Shown here piece by piece: positions 1 to 12,719 of a DNA stretch of 64,000 bases. Origin of the DNA: Nageia nagi. Lineage: Eukaryota > Pinophyta. The translations under genes and the position numbers were made by a program. Position 1 is the first letter of the stretch. Every line of letters begins with the position of its first letter. The notes beneath the pieces were generated by a model, which had not been told where the DNA came from, ran no database searches, and saw nothing but the letters and a program-made list of their open reading frames with translations. The DNA is taken from positions 90,024,001 through 90,088,000 of the forward strand of contig JBITNC010000001.1 in assembly GCA_050084985.1 (NCBI GenBank). Direction: 5' to 3'.

Positions 1-1150
1 ATAGGTTTCCTTTAGGGACAAATAGAAACTCTATAAGCTCTTCCACACATGATGTAGCACTAGGAGCTAAAAAGGCTCTAGGATTTGATCACACTAAAGG
101 ATAATCAATTTCTTTAGTTTGGGCATACATTGGCAGTGATCTCTACTAGTCACTCTAGGTCTAGTTCTAGGAGTAGGACTCAAGATCTATCTATAGGTTA
201 GAATTTCTATGAGGAGAAATAAGTTGATGTATCAATGACTTATGTTTTAAGGACTTATTTTGGAAATTTTTTTATTATTTATGAAAATATGATATTTTGA
301 TTATATGATTATATGGTTTTATGTGCATGACTTGTTTATGGTGCTTTTTTAATTTATGAATATTGGATTTGGAATTAATATTTGACAAAGATACTTCAAT
401 TTTTAAGCAATATAAACTAAATTTGAATCATTTATTTAACAAAGATAAGCATAAAAAGATAAATTCATGATAAATAATTTATACACATGATTTTATCAAG
501 CATGGACATATGGAAGCTTTAAAAATGAAAAACACTCATAACAATCCTAAGCATAATAGAGCGTCAGTGCTAGAATTCAGTGGTAATGGTTGGATAAGGA
601 ATAAAAAAATGGAAACAAAAAAGAAATACATGCTTGATACATGGCCTAATTAATGGAAAAAGAGGCCTAAAATTTGATGCATGGAAAGCAAAATGAAGCT
701 TATAGACTAGTATCCAATTCATAAAATTTGCTAATTATTTTTTTAAAAGCATGGAAATATGATAAACAAATACATATTTTCATAATAAAACATATACTTT
801 GGAAATATTATATCAAAATTTTGATGAACTAGGACTATGAATGAAGCAGCAATGTTAGGTTCCAACATTGTCACCTGGTTATCAAAATAGGAAGATACTT
901 AAAAATGAAATACTAAAAATTATGACCAAACAATGAAAAAAGAAACATACAAATAAAAAATACAATGAAACAATTTACAGAATAGCCCAAACACCATCAA
1001 CATCAAGGACCATACCTAGAATAAGTGATTGTTAAGCTTGCTATTATGGTTATGGTTAAGGGATACTCATAGTGTTGGTTTGTAACTTCTTGCCATCATC
1101 ATCGAGTTATGTCTTTTTGAATTGTGAAAATGGATTATTGAATATCTTTA
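1..1150. other. AT-rich stretch with no recognised gene
   Basis: Both strands are interrupted by frequent stop codons. I see no domain, LTR end, tandem repeat or RNA gene. The 3' part adjoins the decayed gag that starts near 1,150, so it may be untranslated or protease-side sequence of that element, but nothing in the sequence proves this. Confidence 0.4.
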
Positions 1151-3260
1151 GTATTTTATTTTGAAGATGTATCAAACTATCATGTAATGATTTAAATTTG
1201 TGTTGCTACAAAACCTCATGTAAAACTTCATGGTCAAATTTAAATTTACCCTTGTCATGTAATTCTTGGATTATATTTCTAAGATGATACCACTCTTTTG
1301 TGGCATGATAGACTCTTCTATGGAAACTCCAAAAGATGTGTGCTTGATAACCTTAAGGTTTAATGTGGGGGAGCTCTTCCATTGGTAGATACCTGATCAA
1401 ATTCATGGCTACTAAGGCATCCAAGACTTCACTAATGTCCCCATGGAACTTGATATACTACCTAAATGACTTCCTAGGTTTCTAAACTTCTATATCATCA
1501 TGGTTTACATAAGCTATCATTTTGACTTTAGGTTCATGGTGATGGATCTTTCTAGGTTTATCAAGAAAAACATGGGTTTTGACTGAAGTTGGATTCATAT
1601 AGGCTAAGGGTTCATTGAAGGCTTTGTAATAGGACTCTTTACTAATCATTTCATATATGATTTTTTCATATGGGGAATCCTAGAAATCAAAAAAGTCACA
1701 TCTACAAGATGGCAACAAGGTGTGGAAAAGAACATGCTTCTTTTCTTTACTAGGGATATGGACTAGGTTAGCTACTTTGGACCATTTAATAATGAATTCA
1801 CTAACAAGTTGACCTTATTTATGTTTTAGGTTATACATGTATAAAGGTGATGGTTCTTAAGTTATGAATAAATTATATTGATTCAAAAAAGCTTTTACAA
1901 CATCATCAAAACATGTAATACTTTCATTAGTAAAACACAAGAATGATTCCAATTTAAGCTAAGAGGAAATAATTTTTCCAACATGTCATCATCATTTTAA
2001 AATGAAATTGAATCTTAAGTGATATATTTGTAAATGTATTCAAGAATTATAATGACCATCAAACATAGTAAATGTTACATATTTTTCTTACCTTCTTTAG
2101 TGGATGCAATGGCAAAAGGGGTTATCACTACCTCTTGGTACTGTAGGTGCAAACTTGTTGATGCAGGCCATGATGGAATCCTTATATTACTTTAATTGTA
2201 CTAATTGTTGGAGGGCATCATTTGGAAGTGCATGTGGTAATGGTACACCAGTATTTGAGCACTTTTTATTTTCTTAATGTACAAATATACCAAAATAGAA
2301 AACCTTTTCTTGCTCTAAAGTTCTTACCAAATTGTTGACTAACTTTGTTTGACATTCTAGTAGAGAAGCTTTGTATTCTAAGTTAAGCTTCAAAAAATTT
2401 AGTTCTCTCTTTAGGATATCAAATTATGCATATAACCAACTTGGTCTTCTTTTCATACCAAATCCTATTGCTGGATCAAGTTCGTCCATTAAATATTCAA
2501 GGATGCATAGCCTTTGAGGATCTTCATCGTTCAAGATATCAACTAGGTCTTCTTCATCAGTGGTATATTTGAACTCTTTGTCACAATTGAGAGGTACCTA
2601 TGAAATGAAAACTCTAGGATTGGGAAAATATTGGGCATGATTCTATTTATGTAACAGAGAAGCAGTGTTAGGTCTAATGACATCACTAGGGTTATGTGAA
2701 GTACCAAGGATTTAGTTTGGAATGTAGTGTTCAGGAATAGGATTAGGGATGGGAAACTATAATGGAGGAACTTGAGAAGGCTCAAAATACTTGTAAGCCT
2801 ATCAATAAGGGGTTAAGGTCATATCGTATTTAGTTTATTGGATCATTTGCCTCTATTTAGTATATTTAGGATATGAATCTAGGGTAGAACCTAGGAGGTG
2901 TTTGAATTCAGTATCAACTTCTTGCAAAGTTTGAACAAGGAAAGGAAGACATTATTTCACAGTTAGCAACTTTTGATCTTGTGGAATAGATAAAATTTTA
3001 GTGAGTACCTCTAAGGCATTATATGGGAACTCATCAAGGTCTTATTCATTACTTTATACTTCTTTATGAACTAAGTGGTTACAATCCTCTAGAGAACTAT
3101 CATATGGATCATGTAGGTGTAGTTTTTCTACTCTTTCACTTTATATTTTAAGCACATTGGCATAATTCTTATGTGCCCTAATCTTCTTAGGTTGTACAAT
3201 AAGACATTTAGGATTTTCATGATCTATAGCAATAGGTGTATCTATTTCTATAACACTTGA
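1150..3260 (-). pseudogene. Decayed Ty3/gypsy gag (Tat-like)
   Basis: Read on the minus strand, about 700 codons can be followed through many stops and frame changes. Gag is the structural protein that packages element RNA in the cytoplasm. The 5' part (about 3,250-2,350) is charged and helix-rich (for example KKIRAHKNYANVLK and ELNFLKLNLEYK). Near 1,800-1,650 comes a retrotransposon-gag-like stretch (SEFIIKWSKVANL, then HTLLPSCR). Near 1,330-1,240 lies a degenerate knuckle region ending HLRNIIQELHDKG; in this family the histidine-cysteine knuckle is followed by such an 'IQDLID'-type helix. The knuckle cysteines are lost. No protease, polymerase or LTR is attached. Family assignment rests on motif order only. 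Confidence 0.55.
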
Positions 3261-4500
3261 AATGCAAGATTAGTCCTATCAAAACCATAAGGTTTTGGTG
3301 TAACTAGTGAAGGATAATGTGATGTATCGAAAAGAAATTGGATTTACCAATTATTATAACTGAAATAATAATTATTAAGATTGTTTATAGAATAATTAAA
3401 TTCACTAATTAATTATGAAATAAAAGGAAATTGATGACATGAAAGATGAAAATAACCTAATTGACCTTGACTTATCAAACTAGATTTACAGAAGATGCAA
3501 ACTTGTACTTTACTATGACGATGAACAAAGGTGAGATTCGATCAAAATAGGATGAACAATGAGCTTCCTCAAAACATGGAGCCACTAATTTGATCTCAAC
3601 CTAGCAATAATGCTAGAAACCTAGTGACATAGCTCAGTTACTGTTCTATAATGCCTCTCCTATTTTCTCAATGTCACCATCCCACCTTTAATGCACAAAA
3701 TATTGCTTCTGAAGGGATGAAAGATCGTAGGAATGTAGATCTCAAAGTATAAAAAAATCTAGAGATGAGATATTGTGTTATGAAATATAGTTCAATATTA
3801 ACACAAGTATATTGCCACCTATCAACGATTAAGGATTGTGTCATGTCATGTCATATCTTTGACCATGCAAAACCCATCCACCTTTATAGGCAATAGGTCT
3901 AGTGCTTAAGGCTCCTCCTTAGGCTTATTATGATGTTGAGTCAAACTAATGATACAGTTAGTGAGAGTTCACTCACTTAAAAGAAAATTGGTTATTGCAA
4001 TTGTTAATGAGGATATTGACATTGACTCATACTAAATAAATAATGCACCTCGCTATGTATTCAACAATGTTCCATGGTATTTGTAACTTCATTCTATTTT
4101 AGAGTATTTCTATTTTTTTTCTTTGTTGCAGGTTGTTAAAAAAAATCGAAGCATCCACATGGTTAGCAGTACTATTTGTACATTGCTAACACTATTCATT
4201 GCACTTCATACATACTACAAGTTAGCATGATTCCATTTTCTTAAAGTATGGATGCTAGAACATCATACTTCCTAGTACTAGGTAGGAAGGAGCAATTGCT
4301 TTCATTATTGAGCATAGCAACGGGAAACTACATCAACAATTCATATTTTATCTTGGCTACTCCATACATAGAGCTTTCTTAAAGAAACCAAGTTAAAAGG
4401 GGCTAATGAAAGACCTTTACCAAAGGATCATGTTGTTGTACAAGATTTCAAATATCTCAATATTTTTTTTTTTTACTCTTCTTCTTTGGATATTAATTTC
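3260..4500. other. Unassigned AT-rich spacer
   Basis: No readable ORF longer than noise. If the neighbouring minus-strand gag is real, its leader should lie here, but I cannot place a primer-binding site or LTR edge. A pyrimidine run followed by CAG at about 4,115-4,132 resembles a splice acceptor but has no exon beside it. Confidence 0.35.
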
Positions 4501-4514
4501 ATGTCTTTCATCAC

Positions 4515-5270
4515 ACCTTTAAAGAGGGGAAAAATGTAGATCCCTAAAATAAATTTTTATTTATTAAATAATTCATTTTTATAGCATCAATAGCTATTTA
4601 TTGTAAAAAGGGTTAAAATACACCCAAGGAAATATAATCAATGTAAAAGGACCACAAAATAATGTAAGTGGTGTCAAATGTTTATGAAAGTACCATTAGT
4701 TATGTAACATATGATGATTTCAATAAAATATTATCAAGATGTGGCTATAAATTAATATTAAAGTAAAATGATTCATCATGAGGAGATCATCAAACGGATA
4801 GATGAATATATGAATATCATATCATCCAAACAACAATGGTATTTTTTAACACCACCTATCTAATGATCTATTATCTACCTTTTGTTACACTTTGGATACT
4901 TTAATTTATGTATCTGGTATTACTTTTTCTAAGGCATTAACGGTATGTAATCAGTAAGGAATCAACATCATAATTCATAAATCAAGTTATTGTGTGAAGA
5001 TGTCATTCCCAACTTATTAATTCAAATATGATGAAGGTATATTATTATTATTATCATAATTGGTATATTTTTAAATATATACTTCAATATTACATTTATA
5101 GAGAAATAGTGCCTTATTTATTGTATTACTTACTATTTTTCATCTACACAAAGTACACTTTATACCTACATTATTGAATTTGCACTTTAGGACTCGGTAT
5201 GTTGGAACATTGGAAAGGAATGAGTTTTTAGGGGACCAAGGAAATATTATTAGAAAACCTATCTCAAATC
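4515..5270 (+). mobile_element. Polypurine tract and LTR of a plus-strand gypsy element
   Basis: A purine run (AAAGAGGGGAAAAA, about 4,517-4,530) is followed directly by TGTAGATCCCTAAAATAA at 4,531. That is the usual junction between the 3' end of a plant Ty3/gypsy internal region and its 3' LTR, where plus-strand DNA synthesis is primed. The LTR body contains long A/T runs. Its right end is uncertain: it could stop near 5,207 (GGAACA) or near 5,270 (CTACA). The second half recurs in block B from 35,847, just after the assembly gap. Confidence 0.45.
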
Positions 5271-5637
5271 TACAATTGCTACTTGATTGAGTAGGGATTA
5301 GCCCTTGAAACTTTCTCCTACTTGTAATGGAGAAGGTACTAGGGAGTGAGGCGTAAATATTGGAAAATGGGATTTAATTAAGAATTAATATATTGAAAAG
5401 CATAATTTAAGAGCTAGTATTATAATATGTGATAGTTCACAATCAAAATTATAAAAGGGGGGGAATAATTAGTAGAGAACCATAAATATAAGAGATTAAA
5501 ATGGAGAAAGAAGATAAATTAGAATGAAAAAGAAAAGAAACAGAAGTAGTAACTAGTAAAAAATATGTCCATTTCTTATAAAATGTAAGACAACAAAGAA
5601 AAGAAAAGATAAATTGGAAAGAGAATTAGCATAATAT

Positions 5638-6480
5638 AAAGATTTAGATCCCTTGTTAGAGGAAGGAACATCACTAGTACCACTAGATATAGAAAACAAA
5701 GGTTGAAAAGAATCAATAGATAACTACATGAAGCACATAGAGAGAACTAGTTACGTGATACCAACTAACAATTTACCACCATCAGAATTGATGGTGAGCA
5801 ATGAGGAAAGTGATAAAGTAGACCACTAATCTATTGATAATAAGAATAAATATGGAGAAGATAAAGACTATTTGGACCATTTATTAGTTCATTGATGCCC
5901 CTAAGAGAGGAGGTGATAATGAACAATTCAATAAGGTACTAAAGGGGACACATGGAAAAGAGATAGGAAAAAGTCTAATGCTACCAGTATTTGAGAATCC
6001 TAGTGAACAACAGACTATGGATAGACCACAAATAGATAAATTATACTAGATACCCTTAAATTGAGTCAAAAAATCCCTCAATAATATTATGATGAATATG
6101 AAATATGTAATTATTTTGATATAGCATAAGCTAATAATAAGAAAATAAAATCAATTGTTGGAGGAATTAGTAAATATTTGAAGGCACTCTTTGAAAGACT
6201 TAATGAACCCCCATATACCAAGATTCAAATCCTAATAATGAACTCAAATAATATGAAGAAAGAATTATATCCAATAAAGAATAAGTAATTAATAAAACTA
6301 ATGATAATGCAAATATATAGTACAAGGATCCATACAAATCAAGTAAAATACAAAAATATATCTAATAAAAATACATATTCATTATATTATCGTTGGAGAG
6401 GTGACCTTAATAAACATATTAAAATAAAAATGATAATAAAATGAAATTCTATTTAATTAGAGAAACTCCTTGTTATTTAG
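5638..6480 (+). pseudogene. Decayed open frame, unknown, kept in both block copies
   Basis: From 5,638 a plus-strand frame has only three stops in the first 100 or so codons, fewer than expected for DNA this AT-rich. It begins KDLDPLLEEGTSLVPLDIEN and continues with HIERTSYVIPTNNLPPSELM. The paralogue at about 36,597 reads almost the same. I do not recognise the protein. Its place after an LTR-like tract suggests a gag or pre-gag remnant, but no knuckle, protease or other motif confirms that. It could also be chance sequence. Confidence 0.3.
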
Positions 6481-6938
6481 AAACTTTGCAACACCCCCTA
6501 AATTATTACAAATATAGAATCAATTGCCACCTCTAATAATAGAAGAAGGTTTTGATCCACCTTTATGAGATATATTCAAAGTAATAAGAGAATAATACTT
6601 CGATAAAATCTCCCAAGAGACTAACCTCAGGTGGGGAATCGACACTAAAGATCCAAATGACATAACATAGTTCCATGAAATCCTCAAGGATAAAATACAA
6701 CAACCCAACAAACATAAAGAATAGTTTCCTATAAAATGAATACCTACATCGATAGATTACACGTGAAGATACTCAAATTTTAGATTTTACAACAAATCTA
6801 AGAGATGAATTCCTTCAATATGGTTCATAAAATTTTAAAAAATAGCTCTAATATAGATAAATAAAATATGACAACAAATCAATTTAGTTTTTTAAGTTGA
6901 ATATCATTTCTAGAAGCTAGATTGGAAAGTGTTAGTGT

Positions 6939-9149
6939 TGATTGGAATGATGTAACCTAAGGGTTTGGTTTGGCAAGTTCTACACTACTTTGATAATATT
7001 AGGTACTTGAAAGAGTAGAAAGTGGTGGAATAATGCATTCGTTGGGTTTTTTGCTCAATTTTTGGATTATAGGCCGGCTCCTATCTATGAAGAAGGTTAA
7101 AAGTAATAGGAAAGGGATAAAAGAGGTCAAGAGCAACAAGAAATAGATAAAAACCTAAACTATTAAATAGAAAAAGGAAATAACATGAAATCAAACTAAA
7201 CTAAATAACCCAAGCATCACTACACAGGTTATAATCCATAGCCAAGACTAAGAACATAACGACTACCTCATTCTTTGCATCTTGCATTCGTAATACATAA
7301 CCACAACTTCATACATAGCCTTATACATAATAATAACAAAACTAGATAATAGCCATAAAATACAAAGGGAAAAACACCATAGCCTTGTATTATCATACAT
7401 GAAGAAAGTACATCCATTGGGCAACTTTGTTAAAATATCTGACCTTATAAACTTCAAAGAGTCCATTATTTATAATGTTTTATTCATAAAATGGTTGGTT
7501 TTTCACTATTAATAACTATAGATACCCTAAATATTGAATAAACTTAAATATTTATAGTATTTACAAAAGGTTCTATGACTACAACTAATTAAGAAGCATG
7601 GTCCATATGCAGCATCGATTCTTAGAATCTATAGATATTTAGTCTTGTACCTATCCAACAATAATTAGTGGCTTTTGTATCATACTATGGTCCATCTAGA
7701 ACTATCTCTGCATTTATGAGGTATGGTTCCCCATCTCTGTAAGTGTAATCAAATTGTATTAGTAGTTGATGAGCACCTAAGTCTTTGCAAGCATTAAATA
7801 CTTTTGTCTATAGTCCTAGTGTCAAATATTGTAATAGTGAAGGATGATGTAGCATTCAAACTTGAAAGTGAACTACTATTTCCACATGAAAATGTGTTAT
7901 AGTTGACATGTTGGTAGAGTCTCGAGGGTCAAAAATTTTGATTAAGTGGACCTAGGTGTTCATTTCCTCTTACAATCTTTATTTTTCTATGGTTGGTCTT
8001 GTTATACATCAGTGGGTATTACTGAAACCTAAAATTTATCACCCACTAATTTCTCTTGAAAAGTGTGACATCATTGATCAAAATGGGTGGGTTTTGTTGA
8101 ATAATGAGTAATGAACATCTCCCACCATTGTCTCTTAAAAAATATGGCATCATCACTCAAAACTAGTAGTTTCTATTGAATATAGAGTTATGAATATCTT
8201 ACATTGATTTCTCCTAAAAACTATGACATCATCACTCAAAATTGGTAGGGTTTGTTGAATTAAGAGTTGTGAACATCTCTCACTATGAAGAAATATCAAG
8301 ACCACCCGCTAACTAAGTCATCTAGAGCTCACTAATTTTCATCAAAAAGTATGACATCATCATTGGATTTTCATGGGACCTACTTCACTTGACATTTATG
8401 ACAATGCTCATTACATGATTTAACCAAAAATTGACACCTATATACAATAGGGCCCAAAAATAACCCCTAGACTATACAAAATAAAAAATTAAGTAACTAG
8501 ACTTGAGAAAGGGATCAAACATAATACCTAAAATTAAGACCTAGACTATATAGACCAAAAGATAAGTAAATTGACTTTTAATAGGGCTTGGACTTGACTT
8601 AGACATATACATAGACTCTATACAATACTTCTCGAAAATAAGACCTAGACTAGACCTAAACAAATCCTATAAATAACTCTATATAATACTTCCTTAGAAT
8701 GACTTAGACAAATACATACTATATACAATACTTATCAAGAATGACTTATAAACTTCACCTGACTATGACTCATACATATATGTCAAACATTATTCATTCA
8801 ACTATGTACAAAAAACACCTACCTTATGACAAAATGGTTGTTTACTATGACTTGGTAATATTAACATGACCCAAAAATACCTTAAAAAATACCAAGCCAT
8901 AGTTAAGTGCATATATACAAGACTCTCAAGAAAATACCAAGTATATACAATTTAAACTCAAGACTAAATTTTGTAGAAGTACTTACAATGAGAAAGAAAG
9001 GAAAATAAGAAATGAAAAATATAGAAGAAATTTTCTTAGGAAATAAGAATGAATGAAATAATATTACCCCTCAGATTATAATTCTATAAGAATAACAATC
9101 TCATGATAGCTCTTTAGGGTCTTCAGCCTGTTAAAGAAGAGAACCCTCA
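6939..9149 (-). repeat. Gypsy LTR 1, copy A
   Basis: On the minus strand the LTR runs from TGAGGGTTCTC (9,149) to a terminal ...CCAATCA (6,939), so it has the TG...CA ends of an LTR. A TATA box (minus TATAAATA, plus 7,467-7,474) points leftwards, which supports minus-strand transcription. Upstream of it lie four TGACATCA-like sites in repeated modules (8,066; 8,145 as TGGCATCA; 8,224; 8,352). No coding sequence is present; small ORFs here are chance. Confidence 0.7.
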
Positions 9150-9527
9150 TGATTAGGTGCCTTATCCATTGGGATGAATCCCTTTATTTTTTGAAGGTGC
9201 CTTTTCCATTGGATAGAAGTCCTTTTTTTTGGGTCAAATTCTTCCCAAAAGTCTAGTCTTCCTTTGCAAAAGTAACAACTCTAGAAATCTAGGTTATCAA
9301 TAAGAATTTTTGGCACTACTTATGAATCTACATATTGGAGGTACCAAGGTTCAAAAAAATGACTTGCATGATAGTAGAGTCACCAATAAGGTTTAAATAA
9401 ACTTTATAATATTTAAATAACAAGGGTGATAGTCTAACAAACATAACTATCTGGCCTTTTTACACCTAAATGATTTGGATCTTTTCTCATGTCCCATTGA
9501 ACATGCCAAAAATGGACATTCTACTAT
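9150..9527 (-). other. Gypsy leader with primer-binding site, copy A
   Basis: This segment separates LTR 1 from LTR 2. A primer-binding-site candidate lies at 9,491-9,508 (minus strand TGGCATGTTCAATGGGAC), about 19 bases beyond the LTR end. Plant Tat-type elements commonly carry a TGGCACGCCC...GGGAC-type site there, which primes minus-strand DNA synthesis from a tRNA. Gag and pol that should follow are absent, and the leader runs straight into the next LTR. Confidence 0.55.
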
Positions 9528-9860
9528 TGATCAAAATTATGTAACCTAAGGGTTTGGTCTCGCAAGTTTTATGCTACTCCAATAATAGTAGGGTCCTTGA
9601 AAGAGTAGAAAGTGATGGAATAATGCATGTGTGGGGTTTTCTACTCAATATTTGGATTATAAACCAGCTCCTATCTATGAAGAAGGCTAAAAGTTACAGG
9701 TAAGGGATAAAAGATGTCAAGAGTAATAGGAAACATATAAAAATATAAACTACTAATTAAGAAAAGGAAATACTATGAAATCAAACTAAACTAGATAGCT
9801 CAAGCATAACTGCACTATAAGTAATTCATAACCAAGAAAAAGAATAGATCGACTACCTCA

Positions 9861-10275
9861 CAATGAAATTAACCCTTTTTGAATTAACTTCTAATCTACA
9901 AAGATCTCAAAAATGCACTCATAACATCTCATAATCAATACAATATATAAAGTGGTTCCTCCCTCCTTGAGAGTACATTCACTAATCAATATCTTCTTAT
10001 TCTCAAAATATATCTCTTACAGAATCTCTTCCTACCTCTCTAAACCCTAAACCTATAGCATTACTCTTCTTCAAAACTAATTACAAAGAGAGAGGAGTAC
10101 ACGTCTATTTATAAGATGAAACCCACTCTTTAACCTCCCTTTTATCCAAAGGTAAGTTTAAAGATTTTTCTATTTTTATTCCCTTAATGCTTTAAGGTAT
10201 CTAAATATACTTGAGCATTAAGTGAATTTACATTAAAGAAAAATATTACACAATAGTATATTACAAATTCTAACA
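9861..10275 (-). repeat. Copia 3' LTR, copy A
   Basis: Minus-strand LTR starting TGTTAGAATT (at 10,275). It is about 30 bases shorter than its partner at 15,335-15,779 because of a deletion near 9,915. A second partner pair lies at 40,785-41,225 and 46,370-46,814, and a solo copy at 21,030-21,505. The extreme left end reads CAATGA, so the terminal bases may not be original. Confidence 0.8.
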
Positions 10276-11399
10276 CTCCCCCTAAATTTAATATTGGGAT
10301 AGAGCATAGAGGAAGAAAGAGAGAGTAAGAGAGAGTTATCCTCCATAGAGATACAAGTGGATAAGGGAACTTTTACATGTTTGAGAAATAAGCAAGATCT
10401 TGATTTGATACACACTACTTTACCATTTTAAAAAATGGTTTACAGTACATCATTAACCATAACTGGTTTCACTATAAAGTGTATTCGATCAACATTAAGT
10501 TGACATGTAAGCCTCCATGAGCCTGCCACTCGATGTAAGTAACTTGCATTCTCAAGAATATACCTACAAGCTATAAGAATCTCATAAATAAGATCAATTA
10601 GATGCATATATAAACATTCATATCAAACATGATATAAATGAAATAAGTAATGCCATCCATAAACTAATCAATGATTCACTATAAGTCATCATGAAGACAC
10701 CAAGCTAATACTTATAGTCATCTTCTATATATTAGAAAAAAACATGTGTTTATTAAGAATAAAAAAGAGTATATACACATGAATCACTCACATATGGATA
10801 AATAAATAGTTCCATCAAACACATATTGATTCCTCGCATAGTGATAATAGAAATCAAAATGTACCAAAAGTTCCTCACACAGAGCGAACTAACCATGCAG
10901 GTGTACATTTAAGATCAACACTATATAATAAAAATGTCCCCCTAGGGATGAATTTTTCATCATAAACATGAATTCAATATTAGAATCAAACTTCACTCCC
11001 CCTTGAGGATAACTTCCAAAACCATAAGAAACTTTCAAAGTGTGCATAACAAAGTGTGCATAATAAAGTGTCTAAAGCAGTATAGTGAATAAATCAAGAG
11101 AGTCAAAGTCAGACAAATAGGGTTGTAGTTGTTCCATCAAAAAATTTCTCTCTGATATATTGTGCTTGGATTTGTGATGCACTATAAATCATCACTAAGA
11201 TGCCAATCCATTACTTATAGTAATCAAAAACTAATATATAAGTAAGGTATACAAACAAAAAACAAAGTGCCCAACAACTTTTTTGAGAAGGAATAAGTTA
11301 CAATGGTTTCAACAATAATTCAAACTTTACTCCTTTTTTGAGGGAAACTTCACCAACCCAATAGAAACCCTAGGCTTGGAGAACTAGGATTTAGAAAGG

Positions 11400-12700
11400 G
11401 GCTTGTTAAATAAATTAGTAGAGTTTAGAATTGATGGACAATACTACAAGTGTAGAAGACCATACAGAAGCTTCTCTCTAATGAACATGCTTTGTTCTCC
11501 AATGGAAAATAGGATTCTTTGATAAAGTAATAGCTAATTAATTATATAAATAAATGTGATATGGACAAACTTTCTCATACCCAATTTCTTTCAAAAGATG
11601 CCTCAACGAAATGGCCTCTTGGAATACAACTAACATTGCATGATATTCAACTTATATGGTGGAGAGAGTAGTAGCAGGCTACTTCTTAGAATCCTAAGAG
11701 ATTGCACCTGAACCAATGCTAAACAAATAAAAAGAGGTTGATTTTTTGTAATCTCTATCACCCCCATACTCAAAATCTGAGATTCTTGAGAGAAAAAATG
11801 AGGGCAACTTGTCATACTTGAAAGTAAGACCCTTAGTGCCTGCAACATACCTAAAACTTTTCTTAAATGCATTAAGGTGTTCAACATATGAATTTTGCAT
11901 AAAACAAGCAAACAAATTCTTAGCAAATATAATATCTGGATTGGAGATAGTCAAATAAATAAGATTACTAATAAGTTTCCTGTAAGCCATACAATCTGCT
12001 AACTAAGAGTTGGAACTAAGAGACAAAGTGATTCCAAGAGAGACTAGGATTGCAACAATTTTACACTCCTCCATTCTAATCTTTTGCAATATATATGAGA
12101 TATACTTGGATTGACTAAGGTAAGTACAATCCTTGTATTGGTACACTTGCATACCAAGATAGTTGTGTAATAGACTAAGGTCTATCAGTTCAAAAGTTTC
12201 CTTAAGTTTGGATATGCACTTTTGGATGAGGACTATATTATTCTATGTAATAAATAAATCATCCACTTAGAGAAGAATAAAGATCTAGTATTATCCTTGG
12301 TTGAACACATAAATATCATTGTTAGAAATGCATTTAGAAAAACCAATTTCCTCAAAGCATCCTAAAATCTTATTATATCAGGCCTAAGGTACTTACTTAA
12401 TTCCATACAAAGACTTCTTAGCTTGCAAATAAATGATTCTTTTCCTTCCACAAAAAACCCTTCTAGTTGGCTCATGGAGATTTCCACATCTAATTCACCA
12501 TTGAGAAAAGCACTATTGACATCAAGTTGAAAAACTTTTCATCCCTAAGCTGCTAAAAGAGTAAGGATCACCCTAAAAGTAGGCATTTTTTCCATTGAAG
12601 GTTTCTTCATAATCAACTTTATATTTTTGAGTGAAACCCTTGGCTACTAACCTTTATTTTTATTTCTTAATCTCTCCAAAGATTTTCTTTAAAGAAAACA
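11400..12700 (-). pseudogene. Copia reverse transcriptase and RNase H remnant, copy A
   Basis: On the minus strand the RT part begins near 12,690 but is poorly preserved. The paralogue in block B is clearer (ARGFAQKYQVDYEETFAPM). The connection region reads YRKLISNLIYLTISNPDI (about 11,990), followed by RISDFEYGGDRDYKKSTS near 11,780, which corresponds to the RNase H start (usual form SDSDWAGD..RKSTSG). In an active element these domains copy RNA into DNA and remove the template. Stops and frameshifts occur throughout. The catalytic RT motif YVDD is not intact. Confidence 0.7.
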
Positions 12701-12719
12701 TTTGTAGCAAGGCACATAT

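Noticed and set aside
4115-4132. Splice acceptor of a host gene
   Set aside because: A T-rich run followed by CAG is frequent in AT-rich DNA and no exon-like frame follows.
8050-8365. CRISPR-like array
   Set aside because: Repeats of about 80 bp with drifting sequence in a plant LTR; spacing and context fit an LTR enhancer, not direct repeats with unique spacers.
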